Assembly: GCF_037890695.1 (NCBI RefSeq)
Contig: NZ_CP149571.1
Span: 1,828,001-1,892,000 of the forward strand
Direction: 5' to 3'
Length of the DNA: 64,000 bases
From: Aeromonas jandaei
GTDB taxonomy: Bacteria; Pseudomonadota; Gammaproteobacteria; Enterobacterales; Aeromonadaceae
Positions 29,259-37,892 of the stretch are shown here, in pieces. The first letter of the stretch is position 1; each line of letters begins with the position of its first letter. The notes below the pieces were generated by a model. It made no database searches, was not told where the DNA came from, and was given only the letters and a program-made list of their open reading frames with translations. A program made the translations under genes and the position numbers.

Positions 29259-29699
29259 TTTGTATTGCTCCTGATTTTATGGACTTAGCTTTTTTTGTTC
29301 CGGCAGTCGGCATCTGGCCCACCGCTCGGTATTGGCATTGCAATCAAAACCCCGCAGGGCAAAAAATCGTTCAGTTTGATCTCTGCAACCCCGATGTCTT
29401 GGCACATCTGTGGCAGTGCAGTTCTGTTCATCACTCTTTGTTTTTTATGTTCCGATTCTTGGCTATCGGACAATCACAAGAGTACGTTCGCGGTGCGAAA
29501 TATCAATGAAAAGTTCCCGCCAAGTTTCAAAAGTATGACAGAGTGCAAATATTCATTGGGTAGAGGCGAAGGGCTCTCATTCCACGTCATGCGGCCATGA
29601 GAGCGTTTTCAATGGGTTGCAGAAGGAGGTGGGGGGCGAGCAGGGCGATGGCCTGTCTGTAGTCAATATTAACCTGCAGGTAACAGATAATTTTGCGCA
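29259..29699. other. Upstream region of chiP, no gene supported
   Basis: About 440 bp without a credible gene. It should hold the chiP promoter and leader. Two dyads are visible: TTCGC-GGT-GCGAA at 29487-29499, and GCTCTCAT (29573-29580) repeated inverted as ATGAGAGC (29597-29604). No confident -10/-35 pair was found. Confidence 0.6.
29487..29499. promoter_or_regulatory. Candidate NagC-like operator upstream of chiP
   Basis: TTCGCGGTGCGAA is a perfect dyad with a three-base centre, continued as AAATAT on one side. NagC and Mlc sites have TTCGC/GCGAA-type cores with AT-rich arms. The match is short and the left arm is not AT-rich. Confidence 0.4.
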
Positions 29700-29700
29700 A

Positions 29701-29735
29701 CAAAAAAACTCTCCCGCTGACAGGCGAGAGAGGGG
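29701..29735 (-). terminator. Rho-independent terminator of the receptor gene
   Basis: A nine-base-pair stem (709-717 with 724-732 of the 29-kb block) with one G-U pair, followed on the - strand by seven T. Confidence 0.85.
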
Positions 29736-29758
29736 GCGGGGCTGTTAGCGCGCAATAT

Positions 29759-31696
29759 TCAATTTGGCTGGCCCAGGATCAGCGGGATTTGGCGGGCCTG
29801 ATGGTGAATGTGGGAGGAGACCTGCACCGAGAGCTGGTTGACCTGACTGGCATGCTGATGAATGCGGGCGATCAGGTCGGCAAAGCTGGCCAGTTTGTGC
29901 TCCTGACTTTTGGCATTGTCGGCGCCCTGCAGGGCGATCACCGCGGTATTGCGGGCGATCTCCCGCACCGCCTGGGTCGTTTCCCGCAATCGCTCGGCCT
30001 GCTCGCGCTGGCTGTTTGCCTCGCTGGTGATGCGGTCGAGCACGGTTCCAAGCTGGTCGCCTGATTGGGTCAGTCGCCCGAGGATCTCGGTGATCTGGTT
30101 GAGCGAGCGCTGGGTGTTGGCAGAGAGATGGCGCACCTCGTCTGCAACCACGGCAAAACCGCGCCCCTGCTCGCCGGCACGGGCGGCTTCGATGGCGGCA
30201 TTGAGGGCCAGCAGGTTGGTCTGCTGGGCAATGTGGCCAATCACGTCGACGATGGCGGTCACGTCGCTGACCGAGCGTTTGAGTGCCTGCAGCGCTTCGC
30301 CGCTCTCGTCGATGGCAAGCCCGGTCTGGGTGGTCGCATGCAGCATGCTGCCAACCAGCCCTTCACTCTGGCTCATGGCCTGTTCGTTGTGGCTGGCATG
30401 GCGGGCTATCTCGGCAGCGACCTGATGCACCTCGCCAGCCAGCTGATTGAGTTCTCCCATCATCTGGCCGCTTTCATCGACGACCTGCTCGGTGGTGCGG
30501 GTGCTCTGGTGGATCTCCTCCACCTGGCTCACCATCCCCTGCAGGCTGGTGGAGACCGCCGAGAGTTGCCCCGCTTTCTGCTGCTGATCCTGTTGCAGGC
30601 GGCCAATCAGACGGTTGTAGCTGGTGACTATGTCCCCCAGCTCGTTGCGCTCGCGAGCAGCAGGCAAGGGCTCCGCCTGTCCGGTGTTATCCAGTTGCAA
30701 AAAGGCGTGACGCAAGCGCAACAAGGGGGCAAGCAGCCAGCGGCGCTGCACCAGCGCGAAAAGGAGGGCCACCGCCACCAGGAGCAGCGCCAGCGTGCCG
30801 AGTATGGTGGCCAGTCTCTGGTTCACGGCTTGCCGTTCGCTGGCAATCGTGTCGCCCATCTCGCGGGTGAGCTGCACCATCCGGGTAATATCCTGCTGCA
30901 CGGCATGGCGGGCAGCCTGCTGTTGCTGCAGCGCCATGCGGCTGTTGGCGAGCTCCTGTGGATAGCGCTTGATGAGTGATTGCACCTCGCTGCGCGGCTG
31001 ATCACCTATCTCCTTGCGCTCAGGCTCTCCCAGAGTGAATTCGTCCGCCGCTGGCTGTTCATAGATGCCGAGCAGTGGCAGCGCTTGCAGCTGGTTCGCC
31101 AGCTTCGCCATCCTTTCCAGCTCGAGAGTGAGCCCTTCCAGCAGTTTGCTGCTTCCCTGCTCCATGTAGCTTTGACGCTGGTGGCCGAGCTGCGACAGGC
31201 TGGCGAGAATCTCCGAGGCTGCCAAGCGGTATTGCCGGGCAGCATTGGCCTGTTCACCACTTTCACCCTGTTCTCCGTAGTGCAGCAGAGCCAGCGCCTG
31301 ACTGGCGATCTCGTTCTCGGCATTTTGCAACAGCAACTGGCTGTTGCCGGAGAGCTTGCCCGCCGCCTGATAGTCGTGTTCGATGCGCTTGCCCATCTCC
31401 TCCAGCTGATGCTGCAGAGGGGCGGCTATCTCTTGTGGCTGATTTTCCAGCGCAACCAGAACCCGTGTGCGGATCTTCTCTGCGGCGGCCAGTTGTTGGG
31501 GATCACCTGCGGCGAGGTAGTCACGCAAGCTGTTTTGCAACGCGACCGTGACCTGTTGCTGCAACGCCTCATGTTGTCGCTGAGTCTGCTCGGTCTGCGC
31601 CAGCTGTTGCCACCCCCGGTAGAGCGCCAGCGCCTCGCCTCCCGCGACCAGCAGTAGAACGAGGGAGGAGAGAGTGACGTAGTGGGCAATTTTCAC
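29759..31696 (-). CDS. Methyl-accepting chemotaxis protein with large helical periplasmic domain
   Basis: About 645 residues from a GTG start at 31696, which has AGGAA eight bases upstream; the longer frame to 31735 has no such signal. TM1 is near residues 6-27 and TM2 near 300-322 ([21 protein letters not shown]). Between them is a Gln-rich, predicted all-helical region of about 270 residues. HAMP and signalling domains follow, with [30 protein letters not shown] at the tip. Its C-terminus (ILGQPN) lacks the D-[FI]-x-x-F pattern of the che-operon receptors, so it probably works with another array. It lies upstream of chiP on the same strand, but a terminator separates them. Confidence 0.92.
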   Translation of the reverse strand: MKIAHYVTLSSLVLLLVAGGEALALYRGWQQLAQTEQTQRQHEALQQQVTVALQNSLRDYLAAGDPQQLAAAEKIRTRVLVALENQPQEIAAPLQHQLEEMGKRIEHDYQAAGKLSGNSQLLLQNAENEIASQALALLHYGEQGESGEQANAARQYRLAASEILASLSQLGHQRQSYMEQGSSKLLEGLTLELERMAKLANQLQALPLLGIYEQPAADEFTLGEPERKEIGDQPRSEVQSLIKRYPQELANSRMALQQQQAARHAVQQDITRMVQLTREMGDTIASERQAVNQRLATILGTLALLLVAVALLFALVQRRWLLAPLLRLRHAFLQLDNTGQAEPLPAARERNELGDIVTSYNRLIGRLQQDQQQKAGQLSAVSTSLQGMVSQVEEIHQSTRTTEQVVDESGQMMGELNQLAGEVHQVAAEIARHASHNEQAMSQSEGLVGSMLHATTQTGLAIDESGEALQALKRSVSDVTAIVDVIGHIAQQTNLLALNAAIEAARAGEQGRGFAVVADEVRHLSANTQRSLNQITEILGRLTQSGDQLGTVLDRITSEANSQREQAERLRETTQAVREIARNTAVIALQGADNAKSQEHKLASFADLIARIHQHASQVNQLSVQVSSHIHHQARQIPLILGQPN

Positions 31697-31813
31697 GATG
31701 TGGTTCCTGTCAGCTGTAGGCCATCCATGGGGCATGGCCTGAGCCTAACGGGGAGTGATGGCGTTTTTATGACACCATCTTTACCGCATCGATTTTTGCC
31801 AGTGTGGCAGGGG

Positions 31814-32698
31814 CTAGCTTGTGGCAGCGATGGCTGGAGGGGCTTTTTTGCTCCGCATGCCAAGCAAGGCACCGCCCATGATCAGAGCGCCGGCCAGCAG
31901 ATGGCGCGAGGTCAGCTCCTCTCCGTTCAATGTCACCAGCAGCAAGGTACTCAGCAGCGGGGTCAGGTAGGCAAGGGCGCCGATCCGGCGTGGATCGCCG
32001 TCACGCAGTGCCAGATACCAGGTAACAAAGGCCGCCCCCATGGGGCCGAGGGCCAGCCCGATGATGAGGCTCCAGTCGCTGATGGGGATCTGTGCCAGTG
32101 GCAGAGGCCCCTCCAGCAGACGGGCGAGCAGCAGAGCCAGCACGCCGGCGGGCAGACAGGCTGCTGCAGTGACCACAGCAGGCGCCGGTGGCAGACGGCG
32201 CGACAGTACCGAGTAGGCGCCCCAGATGATGGCTGCACCCAGCGCCAGCAGATAGCCGGGCAGATAGTCTTGCTGCAGTTGCAGCTCGCCATCGACCATC
32301 ACCAGCATGGAGCCAGCCAGTCCGCAGATCCCCGCCAGAATGTGGCGAAGGTGGAGGGGATGATTTGGCAGCAACAGCGGAGTGAAGAGGATGATGCAGA
32401 GCGGCCAGAGGTAGTTGATGAGGTTGGCCTCAAGCACCGGGGCGTGGTGAAAGCTCATAAAAAGCAGCAGATGATAAAAGAGCAGGGCTGTGATGGTAAT
32501 CAGCCAGGTGAGCGGGCTGGCCCGCCACTGGCGCCAGAACGGTAATGCACCGGCCCCGCAGAAAAACAGCACCAGTCCCACCAGAACGAGCGGTGACACG
32601 CTGACAATACGCGACGTCAGTGCGGCCAGCGAGGCCCACAGCACAATGGTCAGCAAGGCAAAACCGGTGGATCTATCCCACCAGGAACAACCGGACAT
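31814..32698 (-). CDS. DMT/EamA-family exporter, YddG-like
   Basis: A 294-residue inner-membrane protein with about ten hydrophobic segments. NYLWPLCIILF and AYLTPLLSTLLL match the EamA repeats and resemble the aromatic amino-acid exporter YddG. AAAGGAG precedes the ATG at 32698; the extra 53 residues of the longer frame are unlikely to be translated. The substrate is not assigned with confidence. Confidence 0.87.
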   Translation of the reverse strand: MSGCSWWDRSTGFALLTIVLWASLAALTSRIVSVSPLVLVGLVLFFCGAGALPFWRQWRASPLTWLITITALLFYHLLLFMSFHHAPVLEANLINYLWPLCIILFTPLLLPNHPLHLRHILAGICGLAGSMLVMVDGELQLQQDYLPGYLLALGAAIIWGAYSVLSRRLPPAPAVVTAAACLPAGVLALLLARLLEGPLPLAQIPISDWSLIIGLALGPMGAAFVTWYLALRDGDPRRIGALAYLTPLLSTLLLVTLNGEELTSRHLLAGALIMGGALLGMRSKKAPPAIAATS

Positions 32699-32843
32699 CC
32701 AACACTCCTTTGCAAGATGAAGCTGCTGGCTTGGGCGCAGGCCCCAGCCAAAGAGAGCCAGTCTATCAGAGAGAGTGCAAGCCAAGAATGCAGAGGGTGA
32801 TAACAGATAAGAGGAGGAGGGATTGACCACCATCAAAAACGAC

Positions 32844-32878
32844 CAAGGGGTTGGCACCGTGATGATGCCAACTCCTTG
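32844..32878 (-). terminator. Terminator downstream of tRNA-Arg
   Basis: CAAGGGGTTGGCA pairs with TGCCAACTCCTTG with one G-U pair around a nine-base loop. On the - strand the T run comes a few bases later (GTCGTTTTT). Confidence 0.7.
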
Positions 32879-32885
32879 TTTTATA

Positions 32886-32962
32886 TGGCGCTCCCGACTG
32901 GAGTCGAACCAGTGGCCTGTCCCTTAGGAGGGGACCGCTCTATCCTACTGAGCTACGGGAGC
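32886..32962 (-). tRNA. tRNA-Arg, anticodon CCU
   Basis: A full 77-base cloverleaf with CCA encoded. Acceptor GCTCCCG pairs with CGGGAGC, with discriminator G. D arm is GCTC/GAGC, anticodon stem GTCCC/GGGAC with loop CTCCTAA (anticodon at 32926-32928), T arm ACTGG-TTCGACT-CCAGT. It reads AGG, a rare codon in G+C-rich Aeromonas-like genomes. It has its own promoter and a terminator. Confidence 0.97.
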
Positions 32963-32974
32963 CTTGTGGCGGGC

Positions 32975-33002
32975 ATTATACAAGAAGCAACTCCCTTTTA
33001 AA
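32975..33002 (-). promoter_or_regulatory. Promoter of tRNA-Arg(CCU)
   Basis: A perfect TATAAT (- strand) lies 16 bases after TTTAAA. It is followed by a G+C-rich stretch (GCCCGCC) before the tRNA, the discriminator type linked to stringent control. Confidence 0.75.
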
Positions 33003-33012
33003 CCCTTGATTC

Positions 33013-34167
33013 CTATTCCAATACTGCCAAATCCCCGTTCTGGATGTTGAATGGTGAATATTTGTTCTGGCTGCGAATGATGGCACCGTCGTCGAACACC
33101 TGTACCACTTCGAACAGACCGTCGGCTGGGTTGCGCATCATGCGGGACTTGCCGTAGGGATCGATGAAGTCGGCGTTGTGCTGGATGCGGAACTGGTCGC
33201 CGAGCTTGACGCCGTTGCGTCGGCCGAGATTGATGTAGGGGCCGCGTTCGTTCTGGCCGACTACCCGGGCGGTGACCGGGGCGCAGGTGAGCTGGGCCAC
33301 CAGATCCTGAGCGGCCTGCTGCAGCTGGTAGTTGACCTCCTGGCCGTAGCTGGACTGCCAGAACTGGCCGCTGTTGCTGCCCACCTGATCCCGCTTGCCG
33401 AAAGTCCAGGTGGCGCGCCCTTCATAGACCTTGCGATTGAGCAGGCTGCCGTTGATGCCATCGAACAGGTAGAGCTGCATGCGAAAATTGCGGACGGGAT
33501 CCTGATACCAGCTGGTCAGCTGGTTGCCCTGCGGTTCGATTGAGAGATCGTCGATGCTGCCGAGCACCAGATACTGGCTGTCGGTGCGCAGGCTGAGGGC
33601 CTTGATCTCCTCGAGAGCGCTGCGATCCCCCTGTTGCAGGTGAAGCGGGTCGATGCGCAGGTTTTCGTCCAGCCACTGGCGCACCGCGACCCCTTGCGGG
33701 GCGTTGGCGAGGGTTTCGAACAGTCGGCGCGAGAGGTTTTCCGGCATATCGTCCATGGCGCCGTAGCTGGCCTGATCGGGGTAGCGCAGGCGCAGCCTGA
33801 CCAGTGTCAAATCCTTGGCGAAGTGCTGGGTCTGGCAGATCTGGCGTTCGGCCTGAATATCGGCCACCAGGGTGATGTACATGCGGCCGTTGCGCACCTC
33901 TTCCCGTTTGAGGCGGTACTGGCGAATGTCGCCGCCGGAGCGGATCTGGATCTGCTCGGATCGCAGGCTGCCATTCTCCAGACGCTGCACGCTGGAGACG
34001 GCGGCGCCGCTGGCCAGCAGCGCCTGACGCAGGGCATCGCGAGTCGCCTGTTCACGGGCGTAGACTTCATCCCCCCCCAGAATGGCGGCACTGCCCTGCG
34101 CTTCGATAAGCTCGGCGCGGGCGCTCAGGCTGGCCAGCAGCAGGGTCAACAGCAGCGTTAATTTCAT
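33013..34167 (-). CDS. flgT: FlgT: flagellar H-ring assembly protein
   Basis: A 384-residue exported protein (signal MKLTLLLTLLLASLSARA) that in Vibrio forms the H ring around the LP ring and helps anchor the sodium-driven stator. Features include EAQGSAAILGGDEVYAREQATRDALRQALL at the mature N-terminus and a C-terminal FlgT domain with YINLGRRNGVKLGDQF. The ATG at 34167 is chosen for the signal peptide and AAGGTATCTGCT ahead of it. It diverges from flgO and flgP, the same grouping as in Vibrio. Confidence 0.93.
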   Translation of the reverse strand: MKLTLLLTLLLASLSARAELIEAQGSAAILGGDEVYAREQATRDALRQALLASGAAVSSVQRLENGSLRSEQIQIRSGGDIRQYRLKREEVRNGRMYITLVADIQAERQICQTQHFAKDLTLVRLRLRYPDQASYGAMDDMPENLSRRLFETLANAPQGVAVRQWLDENLRIDPLHLQQGDRSALEEIKALSLRTDSQYLVLGSIDDLSIEPQGNQLTSWYQDPVRNFRMQLYLFDGINGSLLNRKVYEGRATWTFGKRDQVGSNSGQFWQSSYGQEVNYQLQQAAQDLVAQLTCAPVTARVVGQNERGPYINLGRRNGVKLGDQFRIQHNADFIDPYGKSRMMRNPADGLFEVVQVFDDGAIIRSQNKYSPFNIQNGDLAVLE

Positions 34168-34327
34168 AGCAGATACCTTGATTAGGCGACTCGCAGCCTC
34201 TTCTCTTGAAGAGGGCATGGCGTGCCGACATGGATCACAACAGTTGTTCGATGGCGTTTTTCTGACCATCCGCCAGAGATGGGCTTAACAGCGAGTGTTT
34301 CAGCAAGAATCATGCCTCATTCCCGGC

Positions 34328-34354
34328 TCAAGGTTTGGCCGACGCGTCCGATAA
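34328..34354 (+). promoter_or_regulatory. Candidate sigma-28-type promoter of flgOP
   Basis: TCAAGGTTT and TCCGATAA are 10 bases apart, about 30 bases before flgO. They resemble the FliA pattern (TAAAGTTT, 11 bases, GCCGATAA). The spacing is one base short and the -35 imperfect. Confidence 0.35.
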
Positions 34355-34385
34355 CAAATCAGGTGCAGATACAGGAAAGGTATCC

Positions 34386-35006
34386 ATGAACAAATTCATC
34401 ACGGCGTTGGCGCTCGCTCTGGCATTGGCCGGCTGCGGCTCCGACCCTATCAATCGGGATCAGGGTGATCCGCGTCAGGCGGCGCAGGGGATGGAGCTCA
34501 ACTGGCTGGTGGCACGCATGACCGATCAGCTGATGGAGCGCAAATCGCTCTCCACTCTGACCGATCCCATCGCGGTAGCCTCTTTTGTCGATCTCGATAC
34601 CCTGCAGGATACCAACTGGATGGGGCAGCAGATTGAGGAGAGCTTTATCTACGAGCTCAACCGCCGCGGCGAGGTGGTGGTGGACTTCAAGCTGACCGGC
34701 AGCATCAAGGTGACGCCGCAGGGGGATTTTGTGCTGAGCCGCAACTACAAGGAGCTCTCTCCCCGTCTGCCAATCTCGCGCATTCTGGTCGGCACCTTCA
34801 GTCGCAACAGCAAGGGGGTTCTGGTCAACGCCCGCATCATCGACATGCGTACCAAGATGGTGGAGACCACGGCCCAGAGCCTGATCCCGCAGAAATATCT
34901 GTTCGGTGCCAACAACTCGTTTGGTCGGGCATCGATTAACCGCGGTTATCTGATGCGTGACAGTCAGGCCAGACCGGGTGGTCATCTGGTCAACCTGACC
35001 CCATAA
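34386..35006 (+). CDS. flgO: FlgO: outer-membrane lipoprotein of the polar flagellum
   Basis: A 206-residue lipoprotein (lipobox LAGC) with a FlgO domain (about residues 35-180: WLVARMTDQLMERKSL and VDLDTLQDTNWMGQQIEESFIYELNRRG). In Vibrio it helps flagellar stability and motility. AGGAAAGGTATCC precedes the ATG at 34386; the frame upstream of it has no start signal. It is followed 10 bp later by flgP. Confidence 0.93.
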   Translation: MNKFITALALALALAGCGSDPINRDQGDPRQAAQGMELNWLVARMTDQLMERKSLSTLTDPIAVASFVDLDTLQDTNWMGQQIEESFIYELNRRGEVVVDFKLTGSIKVTPQGDFVLSRNYKELSPRLPISRILVGTFSRNSKGVLVNARIIDMRTKMVETTAQSLIPQKYLFGANNSFGRASINRGYLMRDSQARPGGHLVNLTP

Positions 35007-35016
35007 GGAGCGAGTC

Positions 35017-35442
35017 ATGAAGATGTTGTTTGGTTGCCTGCTGGCACTCTTGCTCACCGGTTGCAGCTACAACCGGGTGACGGATTACACCCAGGGTGGC
35101 AAGCCCGATGATTTTCCGGTGCTCAAGGCGGTGGGCTATGCGGTGATCGACATCCAGCCCGGCCCCTCCCAGTCGGAGAAGATGCTGCAGGCGATCCGCG
35201 CTTCCAAGATGGATGCCTATCGCGAGCTGGCCGAGCAGCTCAATGGCCAGCAGGTGCGCGGCCAGAGCAGCTATCGTGACCTGACCCAGACCTCCAACTC
35301 GCTCGATGTGTCGGTGGCTGGCGTGGTGCGCGGCGCCCGGGTGGTGGCCTCCTATCCCCGCGGTAATACCTATGCCACCGAGATGGAGCTCGATACCCGC
35401 GCCCTCTACAACATCAACCAGCTGATGGCCGGTCAGTTCTGA
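35017..35442 (+). CDS. flgP: FlgP: flagellar outer-membrane lipoprotein
   Basis: A 141-residue lipoprotein with signal MKMLFGCLLALLLTGC and an LPP20-like domain (AIRASKMDAYRELAEQLNGQQVRG). FlgP forms part of the basal disk or outer ring that sets stator placement in polar flagella. AAGGAG stands before the ATG. It forms an operon with flgO, ended by a strong terminator. Confidence 0.93.
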   Translation: MKMLFGCLLALLLTGCSYNRVTDYTQGGKPDDFPVLKAVGYAVIDIQPGPSQSEKMLQAIRASKMDAYRELAEQLNGQQVRGQSSYRDLTQTSNSLDVSVAGVVRGARVVASYPRGNTYATEMELDTRALYNINQLMAGQF

Positions 35443-35469
35443 TGTGAACCGGTCGAAAGTTGTGTGTTC

Positions 35470-35496
35470 AAGGCGAGCCAGCGGCTCGCCTTTTTG
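35470..35496 (+). terminator. Rho-independent terminator of flgOP
   Basis: AAGGCGAGCC pairs with GGCTCGCCTT around a three-base loop, then TTTTTG. Confidence 0.92.
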
Positions 35497-35714
35497 TTAT
35501 CGGGCAGAGTCAGGATCCGGGGTTCGGCAGGGGAAAATGGCTCAAGACGGGCAATTTGGCCGCGGCAAGGGCCTTTTTAGCGGGTCATATCGTCAATTTT
35601 TCCTTGATGGTGGTGAGTAGTCATTTAGCTTTGCTGAACAATAAATAGCCTCTGGTGGCGAGTTTTGGCACCTGGCTACAGCCTGTTCCGCGCTTCAGGT
35701 GGGCTGGTGGCAGA
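35497..35714. other. Intergenic region between convergent flgP and pheA; nothing recognised
   Basis: About 220 bp with no open frame carrying a start signal and no strong dyad. It separates two terminators. Confidence 0.5.
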
Positions 35715-35745
35715 AAAAACAGAGGCGGGCATGATGCCCGCCTCT
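35714..35745 (-). terminator. Rho-independent terminator of pheA
   Basis: AGAGGCGGGCAT pairs with ATGCCCGCCTCT; the - strand continues with GTTTTTTC. Confidence 0.92.
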
Positions 35746-35760
35746 TGTCGATTGGCTCGA

Positions 35761-36933
35761 TTATTTGCCCATCAGTACCGGTGGCACTGCGGTCGGTTTG
35801 ACATCCTCACTCGGGTAGCAGCCCAGCACCTTGATGTAGCGGGTGATCTTGGTCAGCTCCACCAGTGCAGCCTGCATCGCTGGGGTGTTGAGGTTGGCGG
35901 AGACGTCGAGGTAGAACATCTCTTCCCACGGGTTGCCCTGCACCGGGCGGGATTCGAGCTTGGTCATGTTGATCTCGTGGTTGCGCAGCACCAGCAGCGC
36001 CTCCACCAGCGAACCCGGTTTCTGGGAGGTGGACATGATGAGGGTGGTCTTGGCCGGGATCTGCGGTGCCACGTCGATGGGTTTGCGCGCCACCACTATA
36101 AAGCGGCTGTAGTTCTCCTTCTGGTTGGCGAGCTGCTCGGCCAGTACGTCCAGACCATAGAGTTCACCGCCGGCGGCGCTGCCGATGGCCGCGGCCTCCG
36201 CGCTCGCCAGCTCTTTCACCTTCATCATGGCGCTGGAGGAGGAGTCGCAGATCTCGTGACGAGCCCCTTCCAGCTTGCTCAGATAGTGGGAGCACTGCTG
36301 GAACACCTGCGGATGGGCATAGAAGGTCTTGATTCGGCCAAGCTCGGTCGGCACGGCGGTGAGAATGCAGTGCTCGATGGGGTAGGTCAGTTCGCCAACG
36401 ATGGAGAGGCTGGTGTGCTGCATCACGTCATAGACTTCGTTGATGGAGCCCGAGCTGGTGTTCTCGATGGGCAGCACGCCAAAGGCGGCGCGGCCCGACT
36501 CCACCGCATCCAGCACTTCGCGGAAGTTCTGGCAGTTCACCTCGATCACCTGATCCTTGTAGCGCGCCAGATATTTGCGGGCGGCCAAGCTGGAGTAGGA
36601 ACCGCGCGGCCCCAGATAGGCGACGCTGGTCATCGGCTCCTGCTGCTCCGGGTTGAGCAGGCTCTGCAGATAGGCCTGCTGGGAGAGCACCGAGTCCTCG
36701 ATGATGGTGTGATAGATGCGGGTAATGTACTGGGCATCAAGCCCCAGCACGCGCCCTTGCTGGATCAGGGCGACCAGCAGCTCCTGCTCGCGCTGGTGGT
36801 CACGGATGGGGCGCGGGTTGGCTTGCTTGGCTCGGGCTACCTCGATGCTGAGGGTCTTGCGTTTTGCCAGCAGGGCAAGCAGCTCCTGATCCAACCGGGT
36901 GATGTCTTGTCTGATCTCGTCGAGCGTTGCCAT
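35761..36933 (-). CDS. pheA: PheA: bifunctional chorismate mutase / prephenate dehydratase
   Basis: A 390-residue enzyme that turns chorismate into prephenate and then phenylpyruvate, the committed steps to phenylalanine. The chorismate mutase domain is at about 1-90 (IRQDITRLDQELLALLAKR), the dehydratase at about 105-285 (VAYLGPRGSYSSLAA, PIENTSSGSINEVYD), and a C-terminal ACT domain binds phenylalanine (KPGSLVEALLVLRNHEINMTKLESRP). It is preceded by a leader peptide and attenuator, so it should be controlled by charged tRNA-Phe as well as by feedback. Confidence 0.96.
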   Translation of the reverse strand: MATLDEIRQDITRLDQELLALLAKRKTLSIEVARAKQANPRPIRDHQREQELLVALIQQGRVLGLDAQYITRIYHTIIEDSVLSQQAYLQSLLNPEQQEPMTSVAYLGPRGSYSSLAARKYLARYKDQVIEVNCQNFREVLDAVESGRAAFGVLPIENTSSGSINEVYDVMQHTSLSIVGELTYPIEHCILTAVPTELGRIKTFYAHPQVFQQCSHYLSKLEGARHEICDSSSSAMMKVKELASAEAAAIGSAAGGELYGLDVLAEQLANQKENYSRFIVVARKPIDVAPQIPAKTTLIMSTSQKPGSLVEALLVLRNHEINMTKLESRPVQGNPWEEMFYLDVSANLNTPAMQAALVELTKITRYIKVLGCYPSEDVKPTAVPPVLMGK

Positions 36934-36971
36934 GATGGTTCCCTATCCAATTAATCGATTGATATTGATGC

Positions 36972-36999
36972 AAAAAAAAGCCTCCGCGAGGGGAGGCTT
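36972..36999 (-). terminator. pheA transcription attenuator (terminator hairpin)
   Basis: On the - strand AAGCCTCC pairs with GGAGGCTT, followed by a run of T. It sits between the pheL stop and the pheA start. Confidence 0.9.
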
Positions 37000-37005
37000 G
37001 ATTCG

Positions 37006-37073
37006 TCTTTGCTTTCTGTTCACACGACGACAGGCCTTCCCTCAAGCGGGCCGGATAAACGAGAAAGCAAAGA
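37006..37073 (-). promoter_or_regulatory. pheA leader: alternative pairing arms
   Basis: TCTTTGCTTTC inside the leader peptide's Phe-codon stretch (37063-37073) is fully complementary to GAAAGCAAAGA at 37006-37016. This 11-bp pairing would form when the ribosome has not stalled. Stalling at the Phe codons would break it and change folding of the downstream terminator, as in classical amino-acid attenuation. Confidence 0.75.
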
Positions 37074-37089
37074 AGAATGGTGCGTGCAT
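37042..37089 (-). CDS. pheL: PheL: phe leader peptide
   Basis: A 15-residue peptide, MHAPFFFAFSFIRPA, with five Phe of which three are consecutive. E. coli PheL has the similar PFFFAFFF core. AAGGACACACCT precedes the ATG. Its translation controls the pheA attenuator. Confidence 0.93.
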   Translation of the reverse strand: MHAPFFFAFSFIRPA

Positions 37090-37262
37090 AGGTGTGTCCT
37101 TGAAGTAACGTCATAACCATTAAGGGATTTGCCGCTGCGATGCAAGTAAAACTTGCCCGCACCGCAAGATGGGGGCAGGGTATCCGGTCAAGTGGCAGGC
37201 GTATAAACGGCTTTATATGAACCTGAATTTCTGCCCGCGATTCAGAGCTGCAGGAGGTTGCG
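37090..37262. other. Divergent promoter region of pheL-pheA and the HAD gene
   Basis: About 170 bp. On the - strand TTGCAT and TAATGG are 17 bases apart upstream of pheL, a weak promoter candidate. No TyrR-type box was recognised. Confidence 0.4.
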
Positions 37263-37874
37263 ATGGCGATTATTTTCGATTTGGGACGGGTGGTGGTGAG
37301 CTGGGATCCGGTCGGCATAGTGAGCTCGGTGCGTGGCCCAGAAGGGGCCGCTCAGCTGGCGGAGCGGCTGTTCAATCATCAGGACTGGCTGGAGGTGGAC
37401 AGAGGCACCATGTCACTGCACACCATGGCTCGTCAGGCAGAGCGCAGAACAGGCCTGAGCGCCGCAGAAAACCTGGCGATTTTGCAGGCGGTGCCTCCGT
37501 CGCTGCTGCCAGATCCCGCTATGCTAACCTTGATGGCCGAGCTGCACGGAGCAGGCCATTCGCTCTATGCCCTCTCCAACATGGGGCACGCCAGCATCGA
37601 CTGGCTGGAGCAGCATCAGGATTTCTGGCGCTTTTTCAGCGGCAAGGTGGTCTCGGCGCGGGTGCGGATGATGAAGCCGGAGCCGGATATCTATCGCTAC
37701 CTGCTGGTGTCGTTCGATCTCAAACCGGCAGAGTGCATCTTCATCGATGACAGCCCCGCCAACATAGCGGCGGCAGAGGCCCTTGGCATCAGGGGCATGG
37801 TCTTCACCGACGCGGCGAGTTGCCGCCAGCAGCTGGTTGAGCTGGGCTGTTTGCCCGCCACCGGCAAGGGGTAA
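37263..37874 (+). CDS. HAD-superfamily hydrolase, YihX-like
   Basis: A 203-residue HAD subfamily IA protein. Motif I is IFDLGRVVV, with nucleophile Asp6 but Gly in place of the usual second Asp, as in E. coli YihX (glucose-1-phosphate phosphatase, DLGNV). Motif II is ALSNMG, motif III the Lys in MMKPEPDIY and motif IV FIDDSPANI. GGAGG precedes the ATG. A sugar-phosphate phosphatase is likely; the substrate is unproven. Confidence 0.85.
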   Translation: MAIIFDLGRVVVSWDPVGIVSSVRGPEGAAQLAERLFNHQDWLEVDRGTMSLHTMARQAERRTGLSAAENLAILQAVPPSLLPDPAMLTLMAELHGAGHSLYALSNMGHASIDWLEQHQDFWRFFSGKVVSARVRMMKPEPDIYRYLLVSFDLKPAECIFIDDSPANIAAAEALGIRGMVFTDAASCRQQLVELGCLPATGKG

Positions 37875-37892
37875 TGCCCCTTTGGGAGCGTT

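Noticed and set aside
32886..32962. tRNA-Arg gene as an integration site
   Set aside because: No integrase, no direct repeat of the tRNA 3' end and normal neighbouring genes.
34168..34385. Possible sigma-54 promoter between flgT and flgO
   Set aside because: GG and GC elements were found only with wrong spacing.
35665..36954. Open frame of 429 codons on the + strand
   Set aside because: Antisense to pheA.
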